Shown here piece by piece: positions 47,792 through 54,874 of a stretch of 64,000 bases of DNA (positions are counted from its first letter, which is position 1; each line of letters starts with the position of its first letter). The DNA is from RGIG4708 sp045538875 (GTDB lineage: Bacteria > Bacillota > Clostridia > UMGS1810), in the NCBI GenBank assembly GCA_045538875.1, contig JAZQEG010000009.1, positions 78,991 to 142,990 on the forward strand. Reading direction: 5' to 3'. The notes beneath the pieces were generated by a model. The model saw only the letters and a list, made by a program, of their open reading frames with translations, searched no databases and was not told the origin of the DNA. The position numbers and the translations under genes were made by a program.

Positions 47792-48718
47792 ATGATATTT
47801 GACAATATTTTACAAGCAATAGGCAACACACCAATAATACAGCTATCAAAAATGGCACCAAAAGACGGCGCTCGTATTTTGGTAAAATTTGAGGGGCTAA
47901 ATGTTGGAGGCTCCATAAAAACGCGCACAGCATACAATATGATATGCGAGGCCGAAAAAAGAGGATTTATAAATAAAGATACAATTATTGTTGAACCAAC
48001 AAGTGGCAATCAAGGCATAGGACTTGCTCTTGTGGGCGCAGTAAAGGGTTACAAAACAATAATTATTATGCCCGATTCGGTAAGTGAGGAAAGGCGCAAG
48101 CTCGTAGAGCATTATGGTGCCAAGGTTATTCTAGTGCACGACGCAGGCGATATAGGCGCTTGTATAGAGGAATGTCTGCAGACAGCTCTCAATATGCAAA
48201 AGCAAGATAGCAGGGTATATGTGCCACAGCAGTTTGAAAACCCCGCAAATGTTGATATTCAGCGCAATCAAACAGCTGTTGAAATTTTAAATCAAGTAGA
48301 TGGGCCAATACACGGCTTTTGCTCAGGCATAGGCACAGGAGGTACAATTACCGGCATTGGCGAAACTCTTAAACAACATAATCCCAATATGACTATATGG
48401 GCAGTTGAACCTGAGCACGCGGCAATACTTTCGGGAGGGTCTATCGGTACTCATTTGCAAATGGGAATAGGCGATGGCATTATACCAGCAATTCTTAATC
48501 AAAATATTTTTGATGATATATGCATTATTAACGATAGTGAAGCCATAAACACAGCAAAAGAGCTTGCCTCAAAAGAGGGCATTATGTGTGGCATATCAAG
48601 CGGTACAAATGTTGCCGCGGCAATTAAGCTTGCCAAAAAGCTTGGCAAAGGAAAAACAGTTGTCACTGTACTTCCCGACACTGCGGAAAGATATTTTTCT
48701 ACTCCTTTGTTTGAATAA
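47792..48718 (+). CDS. cysK: Cysteine synthase A (O-acetylserine sulfhydrylase)
   Basis: Fold-type II PLP enzyme making cysteine from O-acetylserine and sulfide. The 308-residue product has NTPIIQLSKM, the PLP Lys43 in GGSIKTRTAYNM, the substrate loop PTSGNQGIGLA, GIGTGGTITGIG (phosphate loop) and GISSGTNVAAA. Own promoter and leader hairpin; no T-box or SAM riboswitch is evident. Confidence 0.95.
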   Translation: MIFDNILQAIGNTPIIQLSKMAPKDGARILVKFEGLNVGGSIKTRTAYNMICEAEKRGFINKDTIIVEPTSGNQGIGLALVGAVKGYKTIIIMPDSVSEERRKLVEHYGAKVILVHDAGDIGACIEECLQTALNMQKQDSRVYVPQQFENPANVDIQRNQTAVEILNQVDGPIHGFCSGIGTGGTITGIGETLKQHNPNMTIWAVEPEHAAILSGGSIGTHLQMGIGDGIIPAILNQNIFDDICIINDSEAINTAKELASKEGIMCGISSGTNVAAAIKLAKKLGKGKTVVTVLPDTAERYFSTPLFE

Positions 48719-48747
48719 GTTATTTTTTATATACTGGAGGAATATTT

Positions 48748-49728
48748 ATGAATTCAAATGTAAGACCTGATACCATGCAGCGTATCACAACCAAAGAACT
48801 TGCAGACAAGTTTATTGCAGAGCAAATTGAGCTTGTTCGCAATCAGGTCGGCGACAAAAAAGTTTTGCTTGCACTGTCAGGCGGTGTTGACAGCTCTGTT
48901 GTTGCGGCTCTTCTTATCAAGGCAATAGGCAAACAGCTTATATGTGTTCATGTTAACCACGGCCTTATGCGCAAAGGCGAGAGTGAGCAAGTTATCGAAG
49001 TATTCCAAAATCAGCTTGATGCAAACCTTATTTATATTGACGCTACCGATAGATTTTTAGACAAACTTGCAGGTGTTGCAGAGCCCGAAAAGAAGCGTAA
49101 AATCATCGGCGGTGAATTTATCGTAGTATTTGACGAAGAGGCACGCAAGCTTACAGATGTTGAATTTCTTGCTCAGGGAACAATTTACCCCGATATTTTA
49201 GAGAGTGACGGCGTAAAAGCTCATCATAATGTTGGCGGACTCCCTAAGGATATGAAGTTTGAGCTTGTAGAGCCTGTAAAACTCTTGTACAAAGACGAAG
49301 TAAGAGTTGTTGGTAAAGCACTTGGACTCCCTGCCGAAATGGTTGACCGTCAGCCGTTCCCAGGTCCAGGACTTGGTGTAAGATGCCTTGGTGCTATTAC
49401 TCGCGACAGGCTTAATGCACTGCGAGAGGCAGATGCAATACTGCGTGACGAATTTGACAAATGCGGCCTTGCAAAAACAGTATGGCAGTATTTTATTGCT
49501 GTTCCCGATATCAAGAGCGTTGGTGTTAAAGATGACAAACGCTATGAAGGCTGGCCTGCAATTATCCGCGCGGTAAATACCACCGATGCTATGACAGCAA
49601 CTATCGAAGAAATTCCGTATGATGTTCTTCACAAAATCACAAACAGAATAACAACCGAAGTTGACGGCATCAACCGTGTACTTCTCGACCTCACTCCAAA
49701 GCCCGTTGGTACAATTGAGTGGGAATAA
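48748..49728 (+). CDS. guaA: GMP synthase, ATP-pyrophosphatase subunit only
   Basis: Converts XMP to GMP. The 326-residue product contains only the ATP-PPase (LLALSGGVDSSVVAALL, HVNHGLMRKGE) and dimerisation domains (RQPFPGPGLGVRCLG, KPVGTIEWE). The N-terminal class I glutaminase domain of the usual ~510-residue bacterial GuaA is missing and is not encoded upstream. The enzyme must use free ammonia or a separate glutaminase subunit encoded elsewhere, as in archaea. The last codons (GAG TGG GAA TAA) are the attachment core of the downstream islands. Confidence 0.93.
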   Translation: MNSNVRPDTMQRITTKELADKFIAEQIELVRNQVGDKKVLLALSGGVDSSVVAALLIKAIGKQLICVHVNHGLMRKGESEQVIEVFQNQLDANLIYIDATDRFLDKLAGVAEPEKKRKIIGGEFIVVFDEEARKLTDVEFLAQGTIYPDILESDGVKAHHNVGGLPKDMKFELVEPVKLLYKDEVRVVGKALGLPAEMVDRQPFPGPGLGVRCLGAITRDRLNALREADAILRDEFDKCGLAKTVWQYFIAVPDIKSVGVKDDKRYEGWPAIIRAVNTTDAMTATIEEIPYDVLHKITNRITTEVDGINRVLLDLTPKPVGTIEWE

Positions 49729-49731
49729 TCC
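49717..49731 (+). other. att core, left (guaA 3' end)
   Basis: GAGTGGGAATAATCC encodes the guaA terminus E-W-E-stop. The identical 15 bases recur at 62122-62136. Direct repeats of a gene's 3' end bracketing an integrase-bearing segment mark site-specific integration. Confidence 0.88.
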
Positions 49732-49766
49732 AAAACCCTCGAAAAAGCCTTATTTTACAGGGTTTT
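49732..49766 (+). terminator. guaA terminator supplied by the element
   Basis: AAAACCCT (49732-49739) pairs with AGGGTTTT (49759-49766). A functionally similar hairpin follows the second core at 62152. Confidence 0.6.
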
Positions 49767-49785
49767 CGGTGATGTGAAAGGTGTT

Positions 49786-49807
49786 TTGACAACACTTTGA
49801 CAACACT
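49786..49807 (+). repeat. Integrase arm-type direct repeats, left end
   Basis: Two adjacent TTGACAACACT copies (49786-49796, 49797-49807). The same motif occurs three times at the right end (61989-62022), as expected for integrase N-terminal-domain binding sites. Confidence 0.75.
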
Positions 49808-49838
49808 CCATTTTAGGTGATATAACTTAACATTAAAC

Positions 49839-49872
49839 AAAAATGCTCTGCTTTTTATGGCAGAGCATTTTT
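49839..49872 (-). terminator. Terminator of the integrase operon, element 1
   Basis: A 13-bp stem (49839-49851 with 49860-49872); read on the minus strand it ends with a T-run. The stem sequence is shared with the hairpin at 62249 in element 2. Confidence 0.8.
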
Positions 49873-49887
49873 TATCGGTATCAAGGT

Positions 49888-50202
49888 TTAGTCTTTTATC
49901 TTGGCAATCAGTTCAACCAGATATGTGATGTTTTCGAGTACATCATCTTTCTGTCCTATATGTTCAATTCTTTTCAGTTCCTCTGTCAGTTCGGTTAGAT
50001 ACTGACAGAGGATTTTTAGAATACGACTATTTGGGTGAATGATGATTTCCTCACACATCAAGCGTTTGATTATGTACTCCTGCTTTGTAAGTCCAGAAGT
50101 CTTTACCAACATATCAATATGGTATGCCTCTTGCGGTGATACTCTAAAACCAACGCTCACACTACGCCACCGTTGTTTGCTGTCCAGATTCTTCGCTGAC
50201 AT
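49888..50202 (-). CDS. Ribbon-helix-helix (MobC-like) protein, element 1
   Basis: A 104-residue protein with the pattern VGFRVSPQEAYHIDMLVKTSG followed by LTKQEYIIKRL, typical of ribbon-helix-helix mobilisation or regulatory proteins. The C-terminal half is a coiled coil (LTEELKRIEHI). ATG 50202 is chosen because its paralogue at 62291-62611 has the same MSAKN start. It overlaps the end of the integrase gene by 41 bases in another frame. Roles could be relaxosome accessory or regulation of excision. Confidence 0.78.
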   Translation of the reverse strand: MSAKNLDSKQRWRSVSVGFRVSPQEAYHIDMLVKTSGLTKQEYIIKRLMCEEIIIHPNSRILKILCQYLTELTEELKRIEHIGQKDDVLENITYLVELIAKIKD

Positions 50203-51319
50203 CTGCCATTTCCTCCATAATCTTATTAAGCATTTCTGCCACTTCCTTACCACTACTTTCATAGACGTGGGAATAAATGTCGGTTATGCTCCTTTTTGAA
50301 TGACCGACTCTCTCTTGGATAGAGATATATGGAACATTCATATTTGAGAGCATAGAAATATGGCTATGGCGAAGCGAATGAACAGGGATTTTATCAAGAC
50401 CGCACTCTTTACATCCAGTTTCTAAAACGTGGTGTAATCCAGATTTAGAGAGTGGGAAGATACGTTCATTGTTTCCTACTTTATACAGGCTGTCGATATA
50501 TTCCTTTAATTCGTCAGCCAAGTATTTAGGAAGATGAACAGTTCTATAACTGCTATCAGTTTTAGGCGGTGTATAAACATCTTCACCACCGATACGCTGG
50601 AGTGATTTATGTACTTTTAGAGTTTGGTTCTCGAAATCCAATGAGTTTGGGGTTATGGCTAACATTTCCCCAAGTCTCAATCCGCACCAAAAAAGCACCT
50701 CAAATGCGTAATAATACATAGGCTTGTCTGCTATCTGGTCTCTAAAAAGTTTGTATTGTTCAGCAGTCCAGTACGGTCTTTCCTTGTTGGAACGCTTTTT
50801 GCCTATCATTTCCACCTTATCCATAGGATTTGAGGGAAGATTATGCAAACGCACAGCATAGTTGAAAATAGCAGTTAATTGACTACGAATAGTACGAATA
50901 TATGTATCGGAATACTTTTCGCCAGTAGATGTAGTGGATTTGAGAAGTTCGTTTTGCCACTTCTCAATTTCCCAAGGCGTAACCTTGAATACACGCTTGT
51001 CCTTGAAATAAGGGAGTATTTTCTTATCTACAATATGTCCCTTTGTTCCACAAGTGGTAACACGCCTACGAGCAGACGAATATTCCATATACTCCGAAAT
51101 GAGTTCGCCCATAGTCAAGTTTTCGTCTAGAATCTCGACTTGTTCTAACTGCTTAATTACCTTTGGCATTTCCTCTCTCTGCCAGAGAACCGCATCTTTT
51201 TGACGTGCAAAACCTCTCTTGCAGGTGCGGTGTCTCTTTCCGTCTGGGGAAATGTAACTGAAATCTACACGATATTTGTTATCGCCATACTTATTAACTG
51301 TACTCTTGAAATTACTCAT
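50162..51319 (-). CDS. Tyrosine recombinase/integrase, element 1
   Basis: A 385-residue phage-type integrase. An N-terminal AP2-like arm-binding region (VDFSYISPDGKRHRTCKRG) precedes a SAM-like core-binding domain (about 65-165). The catalytic domain has Arg in WCGLRLGEML, HSLRHSH, GHSKRS and the nucleophile Tyr in ITDIYSHVYE. It should recombine the guaA 3' cores. It follows the excisionase gene by 21 bases. Confidence 0.95.
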   Translation of the reverse strand: MSNFKSTVNKYGDNKYRVDFSYISPDGKRHRTCKRGFARQKDAVLWQREEMPKVIKQLEQVEILDENLTMGELISEYMEYSSARRRVTTCGTKGHIVDKKILPYFKDKRVFKVTPWEIEKWQNELLKSTTSTGEKYSDTYIRTIRSQLTAIFNYAVRLHNLPSNPMDKVEMIGKKRSNKERPYWTAEQYKLFRDQIADKPMYYYAFEVLFWCGLRLGEMLAITPNSLDFENQTLKVHKSLQRIGGEDVYTPPKTDSSYRTVHLPKYLADELKEYIDSLYKVGNNERIFPLSKSGLHHVLETGCKECGLDKIPVHSLRHSHISMLSNMNVPYISIQERVGHSKRSITDIYSHVYESSGKEVAEMLNKIMEEMADVSEESGQQTTVA

Positions 51320-51340
51320 AATTAACCAACCTTTCTATAA

Positions 51341-51589
51341 TTACCACATCTTCAAGTAGAATTTCTCATCGAAATATCTTCTACTTGTACGACCGTCAAT
51401 AGTCATATATCCTTGTTCTTTCAGTTCTTCGTTTAACTTCTTAACAATGCGGTATCCATAGGCTCTGGAAACAGAAAGCCTTTCGCTGACCTCACTTGCG
51501 AAGATAAACATATCCTTTGAAGAAACGACCGTAGTGGTTTCCTGTGTATTGGTAGTAGTTCTATTATCAGTAAAAGTAGTTGTTGTCAT
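51341..51589 (-). CDS. Excisionase-like small HTH protein (DUF6462 type), element 1
   Basis: An 82-residue protein. After a Thr-rich N-terminus comes a winged-helix pattern SVSRAYGYRIVKKLNEELK, then GYMTIDGRTSRRYFDEKFY. Such proteins precede integrases in Firmicutes elements and are thought to direct excision. AAAGGAGG precedes ATG 51589. A partial homologue ends the window at 63860-64000. Confidence 0.8.
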   Translation of the reverse strand: MTTTTFTDNRTTTNTQETTTVVSSKDMFIFASEVSERLSVSRAYGYRIVKKLNEELKEQGYMTIDGRTSRRYFDEKFYLKMW

Positions 51590-51665
51590 AATTTATATCC
51601 TCCTTTGTTAATTTTCGTTTTATGACACTTGTTTTTTGTCTTACACATATACGATAACACATTAT

Positions 51666-51720
51666 CGTTTTTTCTTCTATTACTCTGGTTCTTATAAAAG
51701 ACCTTTTGCAAAAGTTTTTT
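51666..51720. repeat. Diverged 55-base repeat, copy a
   Basis: Aligns without gaps to 54726-54780 (shared CGTTTTTTCTTCTA, TGGTTCTT, TAAAAGACCTTTT). It lies upstream of the excisionase gene (minus strand) and downstream of ardA. Candidate regulatory or replication site. Confidence 0.65.
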
Positions 51721-52256
51721 TATCGGTTGTCAAAAAGACAACCGTATGAAGTGTAGGTAATGTTCTGTTCGAGCCTCACATCTCTGCCATAGGCTTCATA
51801 GTCTATGTAGTTTTGTAAATGCTCTGGGATAGACAGAACGCCACAATCATCAATTAAGTATCGCCCTAAATCATCGTCATCGTCTATGTCGGTGATTAGG
51901 TCAAACTCGTCAAGACTTTCTACAAGTCCCTTGATGTCCGTTATGTTTCTGCAACTCTCCACTTCCAGAACAGCACCTAACTTGTCCTCATCATCACTTG
52001 ACAAGGATTCAAGCATTTCTGCCAGTTCGTTCAGCGTTTCAATGCTTTCGTACTCTCCGAGTACATCACGCAGACCAGAGAACCCTGTTTCATAGTCTGT
52101 GATGAAATACTCCTCGTACTCGTCATTGATACCGATTTGTTTCAGTACGCTTTCGAGCTTGTCCTCTGGCACAGGGAGTTTCACCCATTGTCCCACAAGA
52201 CACCCCTCAACATACTTTCCAAGGTTGGTAAGAAAAATCTCCATACTCATATCCAT
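51720..52256 (-). CDS. ardA: Antirestriction protein ArdA
   Basis: A 178-residue, highly acidic DNA mimic that blocks type I restriction enzymes when the element enters a new host. Seen: FLTNLGKYVEGCLVGQWVKLP, the ESLDEFDLITDIDDDDDLG acidic strip, and IPEHLQNYIDYEAYGRD near the C-terminus. It may start at 52256 or the in-frame ATG 52250 (better spacing to AGGAG). Carried together with a restriction system on the same element. Confidence 0.93.
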   Translation of the reverse strand: MDMSMEIFLTNLGKYVEGCLVGQWVKLPVPEDKLESVLKQIGINDEYEEYFITDYETGFSGLRDVLGEYESIETLNELAEMLESLSSDDEDKLGAVLEVESCRNITDIKGLVESLDEFDLITDIDDDDDLGRYLIDDCGVLSIPEHLQNYIDYEAYGRDVRLEQNITYTSYGCLFDNR

Positions 52257-52341
52257 TTACTCCTCTCATAATATCTGTATTTTTGGATATTAGATTATAC
52301 TGTCGAGAGAAGTCGAATATTCAGTATAAAAGGTGTTTCCG

Positions 52342-52602
52342 TCAAACTAAGTGCAGGAATCTATATGTTGCCCTTTTTGTTCTGTCGGGGGAAGTGCTGA
52401 CTAACTTTACAACTTTTCCATTTTCGTAGGTTAGTTTTTCTTTCCCACCCAAACTTTTGAAAAACTCTACTGTTTGAGGTGATGTAATTTTCCAATATGT
52501 TTCAAAATCAATAAAACACACTTCGTCAATCTCGTTTGTGTCGAGAACCCACTTTCCGTTTTTCTTTATTTCGTGATAATGTATCATGTATATATTTTTC
52601 AT
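52342..52602 (-). CDS. Small element protein of unknown function
   Basis: An 86-residue protein (MKNIYMIHYHEIKKNGKWV) with AAAGGAG upstream of ATG 52602. No family recognised. It is divergent from the 52891 gene, with the structured element 52751-52869 between them. Confidence 0.6.
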   Translation of the reverse strand: MKNIYMIHYHEIKKNGKWVLDTNEIDEVCFIDFETYWKITSPQTVEFFKSLGGKEKLTYENGKVVKLVSTSPDRTKRATYRFLHLV

Positions 52603-52750
52603 AGTTCAAAAACTCCTTTGATTTATTTATCTATAACGAAAAATCGTATATTGCTATCCAACCTCAAAAAATGTCATTATTTGTCGGTTAAAAAGTTATA
52701 AAACGCTTATAGGAACAGTAAAATAATATAAAGAAAATGTAATTTTATTG

Positions 52751-52869
52751 TGCGAGACCTCACTTCGCAAGTAGCACAAAAAGTGCTACACCGAGAGAAA
52801 AGATAGCCTGAGGCTACCACATTCCCCTTGTGAATGTTTCTTTCTCTCTTTGCTCCGTTCGGTCTCGCA
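52751..52869 (+). other. Nested-palindrome structured element before the 52891 gene
   Basis: A 119-base multibranched fold. The outer stem is TGCGAGACC/GGTCTCGCA (52751-52759 with 52861-52869, 9 bp). Inside are a GTAGCAC/GTGCTAC hairpin (52771-52777, 52783-52789) and a second stem GAGAGAAA/TTTCTCTC (52793-52800, 52841-52848). The second stem encloses hairpins TAGCC/GGCTA (52804-52816) and ACATTC/GAATGT (52819-52837). All helices are perfect. It ends just before the GGGGG ribosome site of the downstream gene. It could be an RNA leader, a replication or transfer origin, or a small RNA. Confidence 0.75.
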
Positions 52870-52890
52870 GGAGCGTAGGGGGTGATTTTC

Positions 52891-53487
52891 TTGGGAAGAA
52901 AATCCCATTATGTACAGACCGTCAATCACAAGGACATTGATTTCCTCAATGCCTTACGATGTTCGGGGGTCTGTACCAAAAGTCAAGCAACGCAGTTTAT
53001 CTCGGCTAACCGCCTTAAAAACCTCATTCTTGACCGAACACTCGAAAAGTGTTCTCATACCTTGCCAAATGGCAAGAGGCAGGAAGTGTATCGTATCACC
53101 AACGAGGGCAAGGCGTGGATAAAGGCAAATATTGACAGCCTCGCAGACCGCAAGTATTACAGCAGTACAGGGGTTCAGCACGACATTCAACTAATGGATA
53201 AGATATTGAGCCTGTCGAGAGAAGAACGCTCTACAATGCGTTGTGAGGCTGAAATAAGGGACGAGTTCAAGGAACGCTTACAGGAACTTTTGCTTAACAG
53301 GGACTATGAACGCTACGACCAACTCTACAACGCCATTCAAGACCGTTCTATCTCAATGCCAGACCTCGCCTACGGTGTTGATTCCTTTTACGAGGTAGTA
53401 ACTTCATCTTATGGTGAAGCAGAGATACTGGCTAAAATAGAGGCTGTCGAGGCTATCGGGGGCAATCTTGAAATGGAACGAATATAA
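52891..53487 (+). CDS. Winged-helix protein, replication-relaxation-like
   Basis: A 198-residue protein starting at TTG 52891 (8 bases from GGGGG; a GTG at 52882 is the alternative). The N-terminal half is a winged helix (LRCSGVCTKSQATQFI, RQEVYRITNEGKAWIKA) followed by STGVQHDIQLMDKI, a pattern reminiscent of Replic_Relax proteins. Assignment is tentative. It precedes an unknown 306-residue gene by 13 bases; together they look like element maintenance or transfer genes. Confidence 0.65.
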   Translation: MGRKSHYVQTVNHKDIDFLNALRCSGVCTKSQATQFISANRLKNLILDRTLEKCSHTLPNGKRQEVYRITNEGKAWIKANIDSLADRKYYSSTGVQHDIQLMDKILSLSREERSTMRCEAEIRDEFKERLQELLLNRDYERYDQLYNAIQDRSISMPDLAYGVDSFYEVVTSSYGEAEILAKIEAVEAIGGNLEMERI

Positions 53488-53500
53488 GGGGGTATTACAA

Positions 53501-54421
53501 ATGAATGATATTAAATTAAAAATACAGGGGGACTTGATGAAACGCTATCACAGGCAGTTGTATCTGGTTCTGCTCGGTGGCGGTGGAGTTATTTTCCGTT
53601 CCCACTTTATGAAACTTTTGGGGGACGATGCGGAGTATGTTCTCAAAATGATGATAGACCACAATATCGTCAAGCAGAAACGAATAGGCAAGAACTTTGT
53701 TATAGTTCTCAAACACGCTGTCTATTGTCGTTATCAGTACCCGAACAAGAACGCCAAACTGACTTCTAAACGTCTGCTGCATAGTGCGTTGCTCTTTGAA
53801 ATGCTCATACGCAGTTATGGAGCAGACGGCATTATAAAAATGGAAAAACTACTCTGTATGAGCAATCTGCCATACTACACTCTGGATAACAGCCTCAATA
53901 TCCTCACAAGGATATACAGTTACCTTACATATCGTGGTGATGAGGACTTGGCAACTCTCAAATGGAGCATAGACAGGACAAGCAAGAAGATAGAGTTTAT
54001 GAAGCAAAGCACCAAAGGGAGAAAAGGGACACTTGAAAGGATTGAAACGAGGTTCGAGGACTTGCTTACGCTACGCAGTAAAGGTGTCTATACCTTGTAT
54101 GCGAGTAATAAGGACGATGCTCTGGAACTTCACTTCGGTATCTTTGCCATAAACAAGGGAGCAGACAAAATCACAGAGGCAATCACAAAGGCTGAAAAGG
54201 TGGTTGATGAGGTTTTCGGTGGTATCAATATTAAGTGTGTGTTCAATGTGTATTCCCTCTGTGAGAGGTCGGAGAGGACAGAAAAGAAAGTATTGAGCAA
54301 TTTGATGTTCCTTAAAGGCAACGAGCTTAAAGGGGACTACTACAAAGAGAATATTCATTTCTTCTGGTACAACTGTAAAAACAGGCTCTTTTCTGGTATT
54401 GATATAGATAAATGGCTGTAA
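53501..54421 (+). CDS. Element protein of unknown function
   Basis: A 306-residue soluble protein starting at ATG 53501 after GGGGG. The N-terminal part (RYHRQLYLVLLGGGGVIFRSHFM) looks like a DNA-binding winged helix; a helical stretch (residues ~150-185) and a C-terminal alpha/beta region follow. No catalytic motif recognised. In a unit with the 52891 gene. Confidence 0.65.
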   Translation: MNDIKLKIQGDLMKRYHRQLYLVLLGGGGVIFRSHFMKLLGDDAEYVLKMMIDHNIVKQKRIGKNFVIVLKHAVYCRYQYPNKNAKLTSKRLLHSALLFEMLIRSYGADGIIKMEKLLCMSNLPYYTLDNSLNILTRIYSYLTYRGDEDLATLKWSIDRTSKKIEFMKQSTKGRKGTLERIETRFEDLLTLRSKGVYTLYASNKDDALELHFGIFAINKGADKITEAITKAEKVVDEVFGGINIKCVFNVYSLCERSERTEKKVLSNLMFLKGNELKGDYYKENIHFFWYNCKNRLFSGIDIDKWL

Positions 54422-54494
54422 AGCAGGATAATTTTATAATCTGCTCTGTGCTTCACTACAATATAGTATGTTGGAAAAAGTGAGGTACAGAGAT

Positions 54495-54629
54495 ATGAGA
54501 GAGTTATCAAAAGATGAAATGGACTTCCTTGACGAGATATATAGTCCAGCCAATCAAGAAAAAGAGTTTCTGGCTTGGGTGGATAGTTTCGAGGCGTGGT
54601 TAGAAAGTTCAATAAACTGTTGTTCATAA
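54495..54629 (+). CDS. Short ORF, 44 residues
   Basis: MRELSKDEMDFLDEIYSP begins a 44-residue acidic helical peptide, with TGAGGT upstream and a terminator 30 bases downstream. Coding is plausible from the ribosome site and position; no function is known. Confidence 0.45.
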   Translation: MRELSKDEMDFLDEIYSPANQEKEFLAWVDSFEAWLESSINCCS

Positions 54630-54658
54630 TGCCATATTTTCCTTTCTTCCTTATTTAC

Positions 54659-54687
54659 GCTGTCGGTGAAAGCCGACGGCTTTTTTT
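54659..54687 (+). terminator. Intrinsic terminator
   Basis: GCTGTCGG/CCGACGGC stem (54659-54666, 54673-54680) followed by seven T residues. Ends the 52.9-54.6 kb unit. Confidence 0.88.
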
Positions 54688-54725
54688 GTTTGTCTTGACC
54701 TTACACACCCATTATAAAATATTTT

Positions 54726-54780
54726 CGTTTTTTCTTCTACGGTTTTGGTTCTTCTAAAAGACCTTTTTCGAAACTTTTTT
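54726..54780. repeat. Diverged 55-base repeat, copy b
   Basis: In-register match to 51666-51720. It lies upstream of the 54875 gene. Its GTTCTTnTAAAAGnCC core recurs in the two promoter modules at 55631 and 56962. Confidence 0.65.
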
Positions 54781-54874
54781 GTGCCTGTTGTGTTGCTCGA
54801 ACACTTTTCTTATTTAATTTACGGAAAAAGACAGTATTTATATATGTAAATCAAAAATAAGGAGAAGTGAAAAT

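Noticed and set aside
51666..51720. Insertion sequence ends
   Set aside because: The two 55-base repeats are direct, diverged and do not flank a transposase, so they are more likely regulatory sites.
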